Made by a program: the position numbers and the translations under genes
Origin: Candidatus Rifleibacteriota bacterium
GTDB lineage: Bacteria; Riflebacteria; Ozemobacteria; Ozemobacterales; Ozemobacteraceae
Direction: 5' to 3'
Assembly: GCA_029565415.1 (NCBI GenBank)
Contig: JAKQOH010000064.1
Span: 1 to 60,460, forward strand
Length of the DNA: 60,460 bases
Notes under the pieces: generated by a model
What the model saw: the letters and a program-made list of their open reading frames with translations, nothing else
Database searches by the model: none
What the model was told of the DNA's origin: nothing
Shown here: positions 48,662 through 57,459 of the stretch, in pieces
Layout of the letters: the number at the start of each line of letters is the position of its first letter
How positions within the stretch are numbered: position 1 is the stretch's first letter

Positions 48662-49603
48662 ATGATCGATTTGCTGAAGGTGTTCGCGGGGAGATCGAAC
48701 CAGAAGTTCGCGGAAGAGGTGACCGAGCATCTGGGAATCCGCCTCGGGAAGCTCGACATCTCGACGTTCTCGAACGACAACATCTCGGTCCAGATCCAGG
48801 AAAACGTGCGCGAGCGCGACATCTTCGTCATCCAGTCGTTCACCGAGCCGGTGAGTGACCACATCATGGAACTGTTCATCCTGCTCGATGCCCTGCGGAG
48901 CGCTTCGGCCAAACGCATCACGGCCGTGATCCCGTATTTCTCCTACGCCCGCTCGGACAAGAAAGACGCGCCCCGGATCTCGATCACCGGCCGGCTCATG
49001 GCCGACCTCCTGCAGACCGCCGGCGCCGACCGGGTTCTGACGATGGATCTGCACTCGGACCAGGTGCACGGCTTCTTTTCGATCCCCGTCGATCATCTGA
49101 GTGCGATCCCGACCCTCGCCGAGCATGCCCGGAAGACGATCGACCTGGGCAACGCCGTGGCCGTGGCGACCGACGCGGGCGGCGGCAAGCGCGCCGGAAA
49201 GTTCGCCGAGCGGCTGGGCATCCCGATGGCCATCATCGACAAGCGCCGGATCAACGACGAGAAGGTCAAACACGGCCTCGTGATCGGTGAGGTGAGCGGC
49301 AAGGACGCGATCATCTTCGACGACGAGATCGCCGCGGCCAGCACCATCGTCTCGACCGTCGAAACCCTGCGCAAGGCCGGGGCCCGGAAACTCTATGCCG
49401 GCGCCACGCACGCCGTGCTGTGCGGCCCCGCGATGGAGCGGCTGAAAGCGCTGGATCTGACCGCCATCATGGTGTCCAACACCGTCGAGGTGCCCGAGGC
49501 GAAAAAACTGCCCAACCTCCAGATCCTGTCGGTGGCCCAGTTGTTCGCCAAGGCCATCGACCGCATCCATACCGGCGAGAGCATCGGCGCCCTGTTTTCC
49601 TGA
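48662..49603 (+). CDS. prs: Ribose-phosphate pyrophosphokinase
   Basis: The 313-residue enzyme makes PRPP from ribose-5-phosphate and ATP. It shows the family patterns NVRERDIFVIQS, PYFSYARSDKK, TMDLHSDQVHGFF and VATDAGGGKRAGKFA, and the PRPP loop IIFDDEIAAASTIV. ATG 48662 has GGGAGG upstream. It is divergent from the peptidase gene with a 129-bp shared gap. Confidence 0.96.
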   Translation: MIDLLKVFAGRSNQKFAEEVTEHLGIRLGKLDISTFSNDNISVQIQENVRERDIFVIQSFTEPVSDHIMELFILLDALRSASAKRITAVIPYFSYARSDKKDAPRISITGRLMADLLQTAGADRVLTMDLHSDQVHGFFSIPVDHLSAIPTLAEHARKTIDLGNAVAVATDAGGGKRAGKFAERLGIPMAIIDKRRINDEKVKHGLVIGEVSGKDAIIFDDEIAAASTIVSTVETLRKAGARKLYAGATHAVLCGPAMERLKALDLTAIMVSNTVEVPEAKKLPNLQILSVAQLFAKAIDRIHTGESIGALFS

Positions 49604-49768
49604 GACCACGGGCTTTCTGTCAGACATGCGAAAAAAATGCCAGATCCCTCAAGCAGTTCAGATTCGATCGAGGTGTATCCGTCATTTTTGAGCTGCCAAA
49701 TCGGCATAATTGTGGTATATTATAAAATATATGATTGATTTCAATGCACAAAGGAAAACTTCACTTCG

Positions 49769-50188
49769 ATGAAACCGCTCTTGATGCTCATTTCATTTTT
49801 CGTCTTGTGTGGCCTTTTCCTGTTGTGCAGCCATTATGAGAGTCAAAGAAATCTGGCAGGATTCAAAGAATTTCATCGCACTCTCAATAAGAACTTTTCC
49901 ATCGATGAATTTTCTTCTGTTGCCAAGAATTTCAAACATCGAATTACTCTTGAAAAACCGAATGGTGAAAGAGTTGATGATGCAAGCAGTTCGAATCTCA
50001 AGGAACTCGTCATGCAAAAAGACCATGGGGTCGTCGTTTATTTTTACGCTGTCGAGTTCAATTATTTCAAATTCAATCAGACATGCTATTCCTTTGAGGT
50101 GAGACTTCAGCCTCCAGGTGTAGTAGATCATATTGATCCCATCCGGGAAATTACGATGGATATATCCGGTGCCCCCCTGCATCCTTGA
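49769..50188 (+). CDS. Small exported orphan, AT-rich
   Basis: The 139-residue product has a signal peptide or single membrane anchor (MKPLLMLISFFVLCGLFLLC) and a basic/acidic mixed domain (about 30-139) without known motifs. Its base composition is clearly more AT-rich than the neighbours, with AAA, AAT, TTT and ATT codons prevailing. A promoter-like AT stretch (TATATT, TATATG near 49715) lies upstream. This suggests recent acquisition. I recognise no family. Confidence 0.7.
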   Translation: MKPLLMLISFFVLCGLFLLCSHYESQRNLAGFKEFHRTLNKNFSIDEFSSVAKNFKHRITLEKPNGERVDDASSSNLKELVMQKDHGVVVYFYAVEFNYFKFNQTCYSFEVRLQPPGVVDHIDPIREITMDISGAPLHP

Positions 50189-50257
50189 TCCGGGTGTCGG
50201 AATGGGTTACCATGGATCCAGAAGTTCTCAGAGAGATATTAGATGATGGAGGATCCA

Positions 50258-51634
50258 GTGAGAAAAACCATCGGTATTGCTTTATGCTGCCTGTTTGCCG
50301 GCCTCGGGATCGGTTGGGGAGGAACCCAGACGGTTCTGGACCAGCCCCGGGAATCGAGCTTCGCCCCGACGAGCGTTGCCGAGCCCTTCGAGGCCACCAT
50401 GGAGAAGGACATCGCCCGGAAACCCATGGTGATGAAAGAGCACATGGACTACCTGAACGCGCGGTTCGACCTGTCGCGGCGGGTCGATCCCCGGGCGACC
50501 ATGTCCCGTGGAAAGCCGCTTCCGGTCGGCCCGACGGCCCGTCTGCCGGAAGGGATGACCTTCGATAAGCTGGCGAAGCTGACGCCCGAAGAGATCAAGT
50601 CGCGCGGCATCTTCCCTTACAAGCCGCTCGCGTTCATCGAGCACTCGGTCGGCGGCATGACGTTCCCGAAACACGTGATTCGGGAGCTTCCGCGGCTGGA
50701 GCGGTTCGATCTCGATTATGACCTGCCCGAGCAGTTCCTGCCCGAGTTCCCGCCCCCGATGTATCTGACCACCCACAAGGAAGCGGGCGACGTTTCGCAG
50801 GGAAAGCTCGTGACAATCGACAATTATTACGAACTGTTCAACGGCCTGCTGAACCCCAAGCAGCTCGAGGGGCTCCGGCTCCTGGTGACGCAGTTCCCGC
50901 AGCAGCAGTTCAACGCCACGGATGACCGCAAGACCGTGAAGCCGAGCCTTGGCGTCACCTGCTTCGACTGCCATGCCAACGGCCACACGAACCGCGCGAC
51001 CCACCTCGTCGGCGATATCCGGCCTCAGGCCCACCGGAACCGCATCAACACGCCGTCCCTGCGCGGCGTCAACCAGCAGCGGCTGTTCGGCTCGCAGCGC
51101 GCGCTCAAGACCATCGAGGATTTCACCGAGTTCGAGCAGCGGGCCGCGTATTTCGACGGGGACCCCTGCATTGCCACGAAAAAGGGCGTCAACGTGCTGG
51201 AACGGGCCAGCCAGGTGCATTTCATGGCCGAGTTCGAGGCGCTGCTCGACTTCCCGCCGGCCCCGAAGCTCGACATCTACGGAAAGCTCGATCCGAAGAA
51301 GGCCACGGACGACGAAATGGCCGGTCAGAAGATTTTCTTCGGCAAGGGAAAGTGCCTCGAGTGTCATTCCGGGCCGGCCTACACCGACAACATGATGCAC
51401 GATCTGCAGGTGGAGCGGTTCTATGCCTCCGAAATGGTTCACAAGCAGTATATCCGGCCGGAAGGGGCGATCAAGACCTTCCCGTTGCGCGGGGTGAAAG
51501 ATTCGCCCCCCTATATGCATGACGGCCGCTGCCTGACCCTGGAAGACACGGTCGAGTTCTTCAACCTCATCCAGCAGCTTCGCCTCACCGCGAAGGAAAA
51601 GAAGCAACTGGTCGCCTTCCTGCGTCAGCTCTGA
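50258..51634 (+). CDS. Di-heme cytochrome c peroxidase-like protein
   Basis: The 458-residue protein has an N-terminal signal peptide (RKTIGIALCCLFAGLGIGWG) and two c-type heme sites, CFDCH at about residue 235 and CLECH at about 366, in the CcpA/MauG superfamily. It is longer than classic peroxidases, with an extra N-terminal part. GTG 50258 is preferred because GGAGG sits 5 bp upstream; ATG 50243 is the alternative and would weaken the signal peptide. A strong terminator follows. Confidence 0.85.
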   Translation: MRKTIGIALCCLFAGLGIGWGGTQTVLDQPRESSFAPTSVAEPFEATMEKDIARKPMVMKEHMDYLNARFDLSRRVDPRATMSRGKPLPVGPTARLPEGMTFDKLAKLTPEEIKSRGIFPYKPLAFIEHSVGGMTFPKHVIRELPRLERFDLDYDLPEQFLPEFPPPMYLTTHKEAGDVSQGKLVTIDNYYELFNGLLNPKQLEGLRLLVTQFPQQQFNATDDRKTVKPSLGVTCFDCHANGHTNRATHLVGDIRPQAHRNRINTPSLRGVNQQRLFGSQRALKTIEDFTEFEQRAAYFDGDPCIATKKGVNVLERASQVHFMAEFEALLDFPPAPKLDIYGKLDPKKATDDEMAGQKIFFGKGKCLECHSGPAYTDNMMHDLQVERFYASEMVHKQYIRPEGAIKTFPLRGVKDSPPYMHDGRCLTLEDTVEFFNLIQQLRLTAKEKKQLVAFLRQL

Positions 51635-51651
51635 CCGGGCCGAGATCCACG

Positions 51652-51684
51652 GAGCGAGGGGAGGATTCTCCCCTCGCTCTTTTT
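51652..51684 (+). terminator. Intrinsic terminator after the di-heme peroxidase gene
   Basis: GAGCGAGGGGAG (51652-51663) and CTCCCCTCGCTC (51668-51679) form a perfect 12-bp stem with a 4-nt loop, followed by five T. It is a textbook terminator. Confidence 0.95.
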
Positions 51685-51752
51685 ATTCCGATGAAAATAG
51701 AACAACGTTCGGCATTGCCGGACGTCGTGAGGGGCTGAAGATCCTGCCAGGC

Positions 51753-51777
51753 GGGCGCATCGCGATGCGCCCCTACG
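51753..51777. repeat. Dispersed palindrome, TGTAGGGGCG type
   Basis: GGGCGCATCGCGATGCGCCC (51753-51772) is a perfect 20-bp palindrome followed by CTAC. Read on the minus strand it is GTAGGGGCGCATCGCG and so on, the same head as the element at 30231-30257 with a different arm sequence. It lies between converging genes. Confidence 0.7.
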
Positions 51778-51825
51778 GCCTGTCGTTGCTCCAATTCCCC
51801 GGGTCGTGCGGGGCGAGGTCGGGAT

Positions 51826-52737
51826 TTACGGGAAGAGTGCGGCGAGGGAGCCGACGTTGTCGAGGGCCGCGACGCCGAGGAAGGCCGGGAAGAGCACGTA
51901 GAGGGAGCCGTTGCGGACGCAGATGCGGGGGGTGGAGGTCTCGATGAGGATCAGGGCCGTTTCCCCGACGAGATACAACACGCCCCGCGTCGTCGAGACG
52001 AGGAGGCCCTTGACGGGGTGGAGCGCCAGCCCCGTGATCGGGTGCTGCACGTCGGCCATGACCGGCGTTGCGCTCTGCGTGGCCGGGTTCACCTCGTAGA
52101 TCCGGCGGGCTGTCGCGGCGAAGATGCGGGTTTCATTCGCGGCCACGGCCGTGATCTCGCCGTCGATCTCGAGGAGCTTCTCGAAGCCTTTCAGGATGGC
52201 GCCCTTTTTCAGCCGGTACAGCTCGTTCTTGCCGCCGGGACGGGAGATGGCGACGAACAGGGTGTCGCCGGCGCCGGCGAACAGGCGGCCGTACAGGGCC
52301 GGAAGCTGGGCGATCGGCTGGAAGGGGACGATCGGGAAGTCGGTTTCTTCATTCGCCGCCGGTGCCGGCGTCGTGAGGAAGCCGAGTTTGGTGACCGTCG
52401 AGACGATCATGGCGCCGTTGTCGAGATGGACGAAGCCGGTGAACGGCACCGATGTCCTGGCCCGGAACCCGTTCGCCGGGCTGACGATGCGGCGATCGTC
52501 GAAGCCGATCCAGGGGTTGCCGTTCGCGTCGACGGAAAAACGCATCTCAGGGATGCGCAGTTTCGCCTGCTCCGCGGCGGTGTGACCCAGCGGCGGCTGG
52601 ACCCATCGCACGGCGATGGGGCAGGATGCCGGAATGGCGAGCGTGGTGTTCAGGAGAGCCTCGGTCCCTGTCTGGGCCAGAACGGCCGGCGAGAGAGCGA
52701 GAGACAGCAGAAAAATACCTGTAAGAATATACTTCAT
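51826..52737 (-). CDS. Exported protein with beta-propeller-like repeats
   Basis: The 303-residue protein has a signal peptide (YILTGIFLLSLALSPAVLA) and a body of short beta segments resembling propeller blades (RIFAATARRIYEVN, GLLVSTTRGVLYLVG, PWIGFDDRRI). It starts 2 bp after the upstream TPR gene ends; ATG 52737 is preferred over the in-frame ATG 52752 inside that gene. Function is unknown. It is probably made together with the Ser-rich TPR protein. Confidence 0.7.
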   Translation of the reverse strand: MKYILTGIFLLSLALSPAVLAQTGTEALLNTTLAIPASCPIAVRWVQPPLGHTAAEQAKLRIPEMRFSVDANGNPWIGFDDRRIVSPANGFRARTSVPFTGFVHLDNGAMIVSTVTKLGFLTTPAPAANEETDFPIVPFQPIAQLPALYGRLFAGAGDTLFVAISRPGGKNELYRLKKGAILKGFEKLLEIDGEITAVAANETRIFAATARRIYEVNPATQSATPVMADVQHPITGLALHPVKGLLVSTTRGVLYLVGETALILIETSTPRICVRNGSLYVLFPAFLGVAALDNVGSLAALFP

Positions 52738-52738
52738 G

Positions 52739-54160
52739 TTATTCTTTTCCACCGGGTCCTCCGATCCATTCCATGACGCACTTCTGGCCCGTGGACATCT
52801 GGCCTCGCAGGGACTCCCAGAATGCCTTGCGGTCGAACGTGCCGCCGACGGCCCGGGTCGAGTCCTCCATGAACTTGTTCAGGGCGGTGAAGGCGGTATT
52901 CGCGTAGATGCGGCCGCCATCGACGGCAAAGGATGCCTGGGGCATCCCCAGTTTGCCGATCACGATATCGATCCCTTCCTTTACGGCGCCGGCGGTGTTG
53001 CCGCCCTGGAGCTCGACGGTGACCTTGCCCAGGCCGAGCACGTTTTCATACTGGTTGGCGATGGGCTCGGGAACGAGGTTTCCGACGGTCCGCTCCCCCA
53101 GCATCTCGGCACCGGCCGCGGCGCGGTCGGCGTTGAACCGGGCGAGCATCTGCTCGAGATCCTTGTTTTCGCCGTAATACGGCTCCTGGGGCGTGGCGGG
53201 CGTGTCATCCCGTCCGAGAGAGAGGGGTTTGCGGCCGTTCTCGTCGCTCTCCCGGATGGGGATATCGAGCTGGAGGCTTTCCCGGTCTTTTTCGGAAAGG
53301 TCGTTCCGGGTGATGGCCTGGGCCCAGGTGGCGGCGTATTTCGCGATCAGGGTGTCGATATTCTGGAGCGATCCGGCCTTCCGGAGGGCGTCGATGCGCG
53401 ACTTGATGTCGCGCAGGTTCGAGCGGGTCTGCGTGGCGGAAACGAACGGATCCGGCTGGGCCGTGATGACCGGAACCGGCCTCGGCTTCGGCGTGGAGGG
53501 CCTCAGCTGGGGCGGCAGCGGGGGAGGGGACGGCTTCTTCTGTGCCGTTTCGCGCTGGCGACGGCGGTTCCGCTCCTCGCGTTCCTTTTCCGCCCGGCTG
53601 GCGGCGAGAGAGCTTTCGGCGCGCTGGAGTTTGCGCAGCAGCTCCGCATCGAGCGGGGTGTGCTTGAGGGCGCGCTTGTAGTATTTGACGGCGTCACGGT
53701 AGTTGCCGCGCTCGTAGGCCCGGTCGGCGCGGGTGCCGATCTCGGCTGCCTTCTTCACGTGATCGACCGGTTTCGCCTTGAACAGGTTGAAGAAGCCCTG
53801 GAAGGGAACGCCGGTTCCGGTTCCCGAGCTTTCCGAGCCGCTGTCGGAGCTCGAATAACTCGACCCGCTGTCGGAGCCGGAGCTGCTCTCGTAGCCCGAA
53901 GAGGTGTCGCTGCTCCCCGAATACGAGCTGCCGGAGGAGGAGCTGTCGGAAGAGGAGGAGCTGCTGCCGGAATCCGAGCTGCTGGAGTCGTCGTAACTCG
54001 GCTGCGGCTCGACGGGCGTCGGGGGTGAGGGCTCCGGCACATTGCCGGGCTGGCCGCCGATCTCGATGAGCTGGTCGTAGGCGCCGGCCGTCGCTGTGTC
54101 CGGGGCTCCGAACGTCAGGGCGGCGAGCAGGAGCGGGACGAGGAGGGTGTGTCGTTTCAT
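52739..54160 (-). CDS. Exported Ser-rich TPR protein
   Basis: The 473-residue protein has a signal peptide (about 1-25), then a serine-rich region of about 65 residues (SSSSDSGSSSS pattern) like flexible surface linkers. A TPR segment (about 140-185, RGNYRDAVKYYKRALKHTP) follows, then a charged coiled coil and Pro-rich piece, and a C-terminal domain without recognisable family. The gene encodes no lipobox. It is coupled to the propeller-like protein downstream. Confidence 0.75.
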   Translation of the reverse strand: MKRHTLLVPLLLAALTFGAPDTATAGAYDQLIEIGGQPGNVPEPSPPTPVEPQPSYDDSSSSDSGSSSSSSDSSSSGSSYSGSSDTSSGYESSSGSDSGSSYSSSDSGSESSGTGTGVPFQGFFNLFKAKPVDHVKKAAEIGTRADRAYERGNYRDAVKYYKRALKHTPLDAELLRKLQRAESSLAASRAEKEREERNRRRQRETAQKKPSPPPLPPQLRPSTPKPRPVPVITAQPDPFVSATQTRSNLRDIKSRIDALRKAGSLQNIDTLIAKYAATWAQAITRNDLSEKDRESLQLDIPIRESDENGRKPLSLGRDDTPATPQEPYYGENKDLEQMLARFNADRAAAGAEMLGERTVGNLVPEPIANQYENVLGLGKVTVELQGGNTAGAVKEGIDIVIGKLGMPQASFAVDGGRIYANTAFTALNKFMEDSTRAVGGTFDRKAFWESLRGQMSTGQKCVMEWIGGPGGKE

Positions 54161-54229
54161 GCGGTTTCCCTTTCGAACAGGAAGTTTCCCTGTGATATCA
54201 CGTCAACGGCCGGTTCCGAAACCGGATTG

Positions 54230-56176
54230 TCAGAGTTCGATCTGGCAGCCGAGCTCCAGCACGCGGGTGGGCGGGATGCCGAAAAAGGCGGTCGCTTCGC
54301 GGGCGTTGCGGGACATGAACCGGAACAGCCATTTGCGCCAGTGGGGCATGTCGGACTGGCCGGTCAGCAGCAGGGATTCGCGGCCCAGGAAGAAGCTGGT
54401 GTCGAGCAGCTTCACCGGATGGCCCGTTTCCCCGGCGGCGCGGAAAATCTCGGGCACGCTGGGGGTTTCCATGAAGCCGAACCGGGCGACCATCTTCCAG
54501 AAGCCGTGGCCCATGTCGCGGATCTCGATGCGCCGTTCGTGCGGCACTTCGGGAATATGCTCAGATATAATAGATAAAAATATAACTCGTTCGTGCAGGA
54601 TGTGGTTGTGCTTGAAATGATGCAGGAGGACGGGTGGGACGACGTCGACGTTGGAGGTCATGAAGACGGCGGTGCCTTTCACGCGCATCACGCCGACTTT
54701 CTCGACTTCTTTCAGGAATCCGTCGACGGGGAGGAGGGATTTCTGCAGTTCGTAGGAGAGGGCGCGCCGGCCTTTGTTCCAGGTCGACATGAGGATGTAC
54801 AGGAAGCTTCCGACGAGGCAGGGCACCCAGCCGCCGTGGAAGATCTTGCCGATGTTGGCGGCGAGGAAGGGCAGGTCGACGGCGAGGAAGAGGCCGGACA
54901 GGAGCAGGGCTTTGTAGCGTGGCCAGTTCCAGGTGTCGACCATGACGCGGTACAGCAGGAGCGAGGTGATGACCATCGTGCCGGTGACGGCGAAGCCGTA
55001 GGCGGCGGCGAGGTTGGAGGATTCGCGGAAGACGAGGACGAAGGCGACGCAGGCGAACATCAGCAGGATGTTGATTTCGGGCACGAAGATCTGGCCGTGG
55101 GCCTGGCTGGAGGTGTGGCGAACGGTGAGGCGGGGCGAGTAGCCGAGGTGCATGGCCTGCTGGGTGAGGGAGAAGGCGCCCGAAATGAGGGCCTGGGATG
55201 CGATGATCGTGGCGGCCGTCGAGAGAAGGACGAGGGGAATGACGAGCGCCTGCGGGGCGAGGCTGAAGAACGGGTTGTCCTGGAACTGGCCGCCGTGGAC
55301 CAGAAGCAGGGCGCCCTGGCCGAAATAGTTCAGGAGCAGGCAGGGGTAGGCGAACCAGTACCAGGCGATGACGATGGGCTTGCGGCCGAAGTGGCCCATG
55401 TCGGCGTAGAGGGCTTCGGCGCCGGTGACGCACAGGACGACCGAGCCGAGCAGCAGGAAGCCGTGGAAGCCGTTCCGGAGGAAGTGGTTCAGGGCGTGCC
55501 AGGGGTTGATGGCTTCGAGGATCGCGGGGCTGCGGATGACCCAGGCGAGGCCCAGGAGGCCGATCGTCCAGAACCAGGCGAGCATGATCGGGCCGAAGAT
55601 GCGGGCCACGCTGCCAGTGCCGCGTTTTTGGATGAGGAACAGGGCAAGCAGGATGCCGATCGTCAGCGGGAGGATGAACGGCCGGAACACGGGTGTGGCG
55701 ATCTCGAGGCCCTCGATGGCGCTCAGGACGGAGATGGCCGGGGTGATCATGCCTTCCGACAGGAGCAGGGAGGTGCCGAAGATCGCCATCTTCAGCAGGA
55801 GGCTCGACGAGATGCGGGTGGCGGCCAGCTTGCCTTTGACCAGGGCCATCAGCGACATCATGCCACCCTCGCCGTCGTTGTCGGCGCGCAGGACGAACGT
55901 GACGTATTTCACCGAGACGATCAGCGTGAGGGTCCAGAACACCAGCGAGATGATGCCGAGAATGTTCTCGGGCGTGACCGGCAGGCCGGAGTGCCTCGAG
56001 AAGCACTCCTTCACCGAATACAGGGGCGATGTGCCGATGTCGCCGTATACGACGCCCAGGGCGCCGATGGCGAGGGTGAACAGCTCGCTTCTCGGGTGAT
56101 GGGGGTGAGGGTGGGAGTGCGCTGGTGGCGGTGATGCCGGGGGGGTGTGGGCGGGTGCCGGCGTTTCCGCGGACAT
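54230..56176 (-). CDS. kup: Potassium uptake protein Kup
   Basis: The 648-residue KUP/HAK-type potassium transporter has the N-terminal signature ALGVVYGDIGTSPLYS and about 12 transmembrane helices. It has the conserved GxxxGDxG pattern in helix 1 and the C-terminal cytoplasmic domain of about 180 residues. A His/Pro-rich N-terminal tail of about 30 residues precedes the first helix. ATG 56176 has AGGAG just upstream; longer frames would overlap the divergent promoter region. An AT-rich codon pocket occurs at 54559-54595. Confidence 0.95.
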   Translation of the reverse strand: MSAETPAPAHTPPASPPPAHSHPHPHHPRSELFTLAIGALGVVYGDIGTSPLYSVKECFSRHSGLPVTPENILGIISLVFWTLTLIVSVKYVTFVLRADNDGEGGMMSLMALVKGKLAATRISSSLLLKMAIFGTSLLLSEGMITPAISVLSAIEGLEIATPVFRPFILPLTIGILLALFLIQKRGTGSVARIFGPIMLAWFWTIGLLGLAWVIRSPAILEAINPWHALNHFLRNGFHGFLLLGSVVLCVTGAEALYADMGHFGRKPIVIAWYWFAYPCLLLNYFGQGALLLVHGGQFQDNPFFSLAPQALVIPLVLLSTAATIIASQALISGAFSLTQQAMHLGYSPRLTVRHTSSQAHGQIFVPEINILLMFACVAFVLVFRESSNLAAAYGFAVTGTMVITSLLLYRVMVDTWNWPRYKALLLSGLFLAVDLPFLAANIGKIFHGGWVPCLVGSFLYILMSTWNKGRRALSYELQKSLLPVDGFLKEVEKVGVMRVKGTAVFMTSNVDVVPPVLLHHFKHNHILHERVIFLSIISEHIPEVPHERRIEIRDMGHGFWKMVARFGFMETPSVPEIFRAAGETGHPVKLLDTSFFLGRESLLLTGQSDMPHWRKWLFRFMSRNAREATAFFGIPPTRVLELGCQIEL

Positions 56177-56360
56177 CGGCGGGCTCCTTGATATGGTAAA
56201 ATATATAAATACTAAAATAATTACATTCCGCCCGAAGCCGGCCGGAAAGCCCCCCATAGATAGCATGCCGGGGCAGTCTCGCGCAACGGCAACCGGGTTT
56301 CCGTGTTATCCTGCCTCCCGTGGCGTAGGCACGTTTGGAAACAAATGGAGGGACCAAGAC

Positions 56361-57374
56361 ATGCGTGGACGGATCCGCTCGATGATAGCTCCAATATTGT
56401 TCATATCGGCACTTCAGCCGGTGATTGCCGGCGATCTTCCGAGGGGGGGAGCAGACGCGGCGGTTCCTGAGGCGGCCAAGCCGGCGGCGTTCGAGACTCC
56501 GACGATGTATGCGATGAACTCGAAAACCGCCCTCGATCGGATCCGTAAAGGATTTTTCGACCAGGTCTACCGCGGGTTCGGAACGCGCAAGGCTGACCGG
56601 ATCGGTCGGGACGAGCTGCTTGGCTTTCATTTTCTGATCGACACCGACTGCCAGTCACACGGCCTGCGCTCGCTCATCAAGAAACACGAGATGGCCGGGC
56701 GGCCGACGGCGGAGGCGCTGGATCTCGCACGGCGGGAGCATGTCCAGGTGCTGCGCCGGACGTTCGCGAAGCTCGAGTCGCTCAAGAACCTGTTCGAGAA
56801 CTACAAGGGCAAGGCCGAGATGCTGGAAAAGACAGGCATGCCCGATCCCGAGTCGCATTTCATCTTCACTTCGCCGAACCTGTCGGTGGCGAAGTTCTAC
56901 GGCCCGATCGTGCTGGTCATCGAGGAAACGCGGCCGCGAGGGATGGATCTGAACAGCATCGCCCGCGACTCGAAATACTACACGGTGGCCCGGTTCCTGA
57001 AGAACCTGGCCGAGTTCCAATTCCGCTCGATCCTGTCGGATTACGTGGCCGACCGCGACGAGTACGTGCTGCCGTCGTATCTTTCGCCGAACGACGTGAA
57101 GGGGCTGATCGTGTATGATCCGTCGCCGGTCGTGATCGCGAATCGGCTCGTGATCCCGCCGCCCCCGGTGCGCCGCGTCTACCGCAAGCAGTTCGAGAAA
57201 GGCGCGATGGCGATCGACGTGTATGACGCGAAGGACCGGCTGATCGCCCGCCTCTGCGCAAGCCCCTCCGCCGCGGCTATAGATGCATCTATTGAACGAT
57301 CTCCCGAGAAACTCCCCGACGAGATCCAGGCTGCCTGGAATGCCTACGCCGAGAAACTGCGCCGGCGCCGGTAA
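56361..57374 (+). CDS. Exported protein of unknown function
   Basis: The 337-residue product has a signal peptide (about 1-25) and a mostly helical, charged body with aromatic patches (KFYGPIVLVIEETRPRGMDL, YTVARFLKNLAEFQF, LIVYDPSPVVIANRL). ATG 56361 follows GGAGG with 9-bp spacing and sits 185 bp from the divergent kup gene. No family is recognised. It ends before a strong bidirectional terminator. Confidence 0.75.
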   Translation: MRGRIRSMIAPILFISALQPVIAGDLPRGGADAAVPEAAKPAAFETPTMYAMNSKTALDRIRKGFFDQVYRGFGTRKADRIGRDELLGFHFLIDTDCQSHGLRSLIKKHEMAGRPTAEALDLARREHVQVLRRTFAKLESLKNLFENYKGKAEMLEKTGMPDPESHFIFTSPNLSVAKFYGPIVLVIEETRPRGMDLNSIARDSKYYTVARFLKNLAEFQFRSILSDYVADRDEYVLPSYLSPNDVKGLIVYDPSPVVIANRLVIPPPPVRRVYRKQFEKGAMAIDVYDAKDRLIARLCASPSAAAIDASIERSPEKLPDEIQAAWNAYAEKLRRRR

Positions 57375-57400
57375 CGCCGTGTGAACGGATGAGAGCCCGC

Positions 57401-57442
57401 AAAGCCCGAACGGATGCATCGGCTGATCCGTTCGGGCTTTTC
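57401..57442. terminator. Bidirectional intrinsic terminator
   Basis: AAAGCCCGAACGGAT (57401-57415) and ATCCGTTCGGGCTTT (57426-57440) form a perfect 15-bp stem with T-tracts on both sides. It serves the rightward orphan gene and the leftward Ig-repeat gene. Confidence 0.95.
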
Positions 57443-57459
57443 CATCGGCACCGGCAGGT

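Noticed and set aside
54561..56630. 689-residue leftward frame in another phase over kup
   Set aside because: His/Arg/Pro-rich shadow. The kup frame carries the KUP signature and transmembrane helices.
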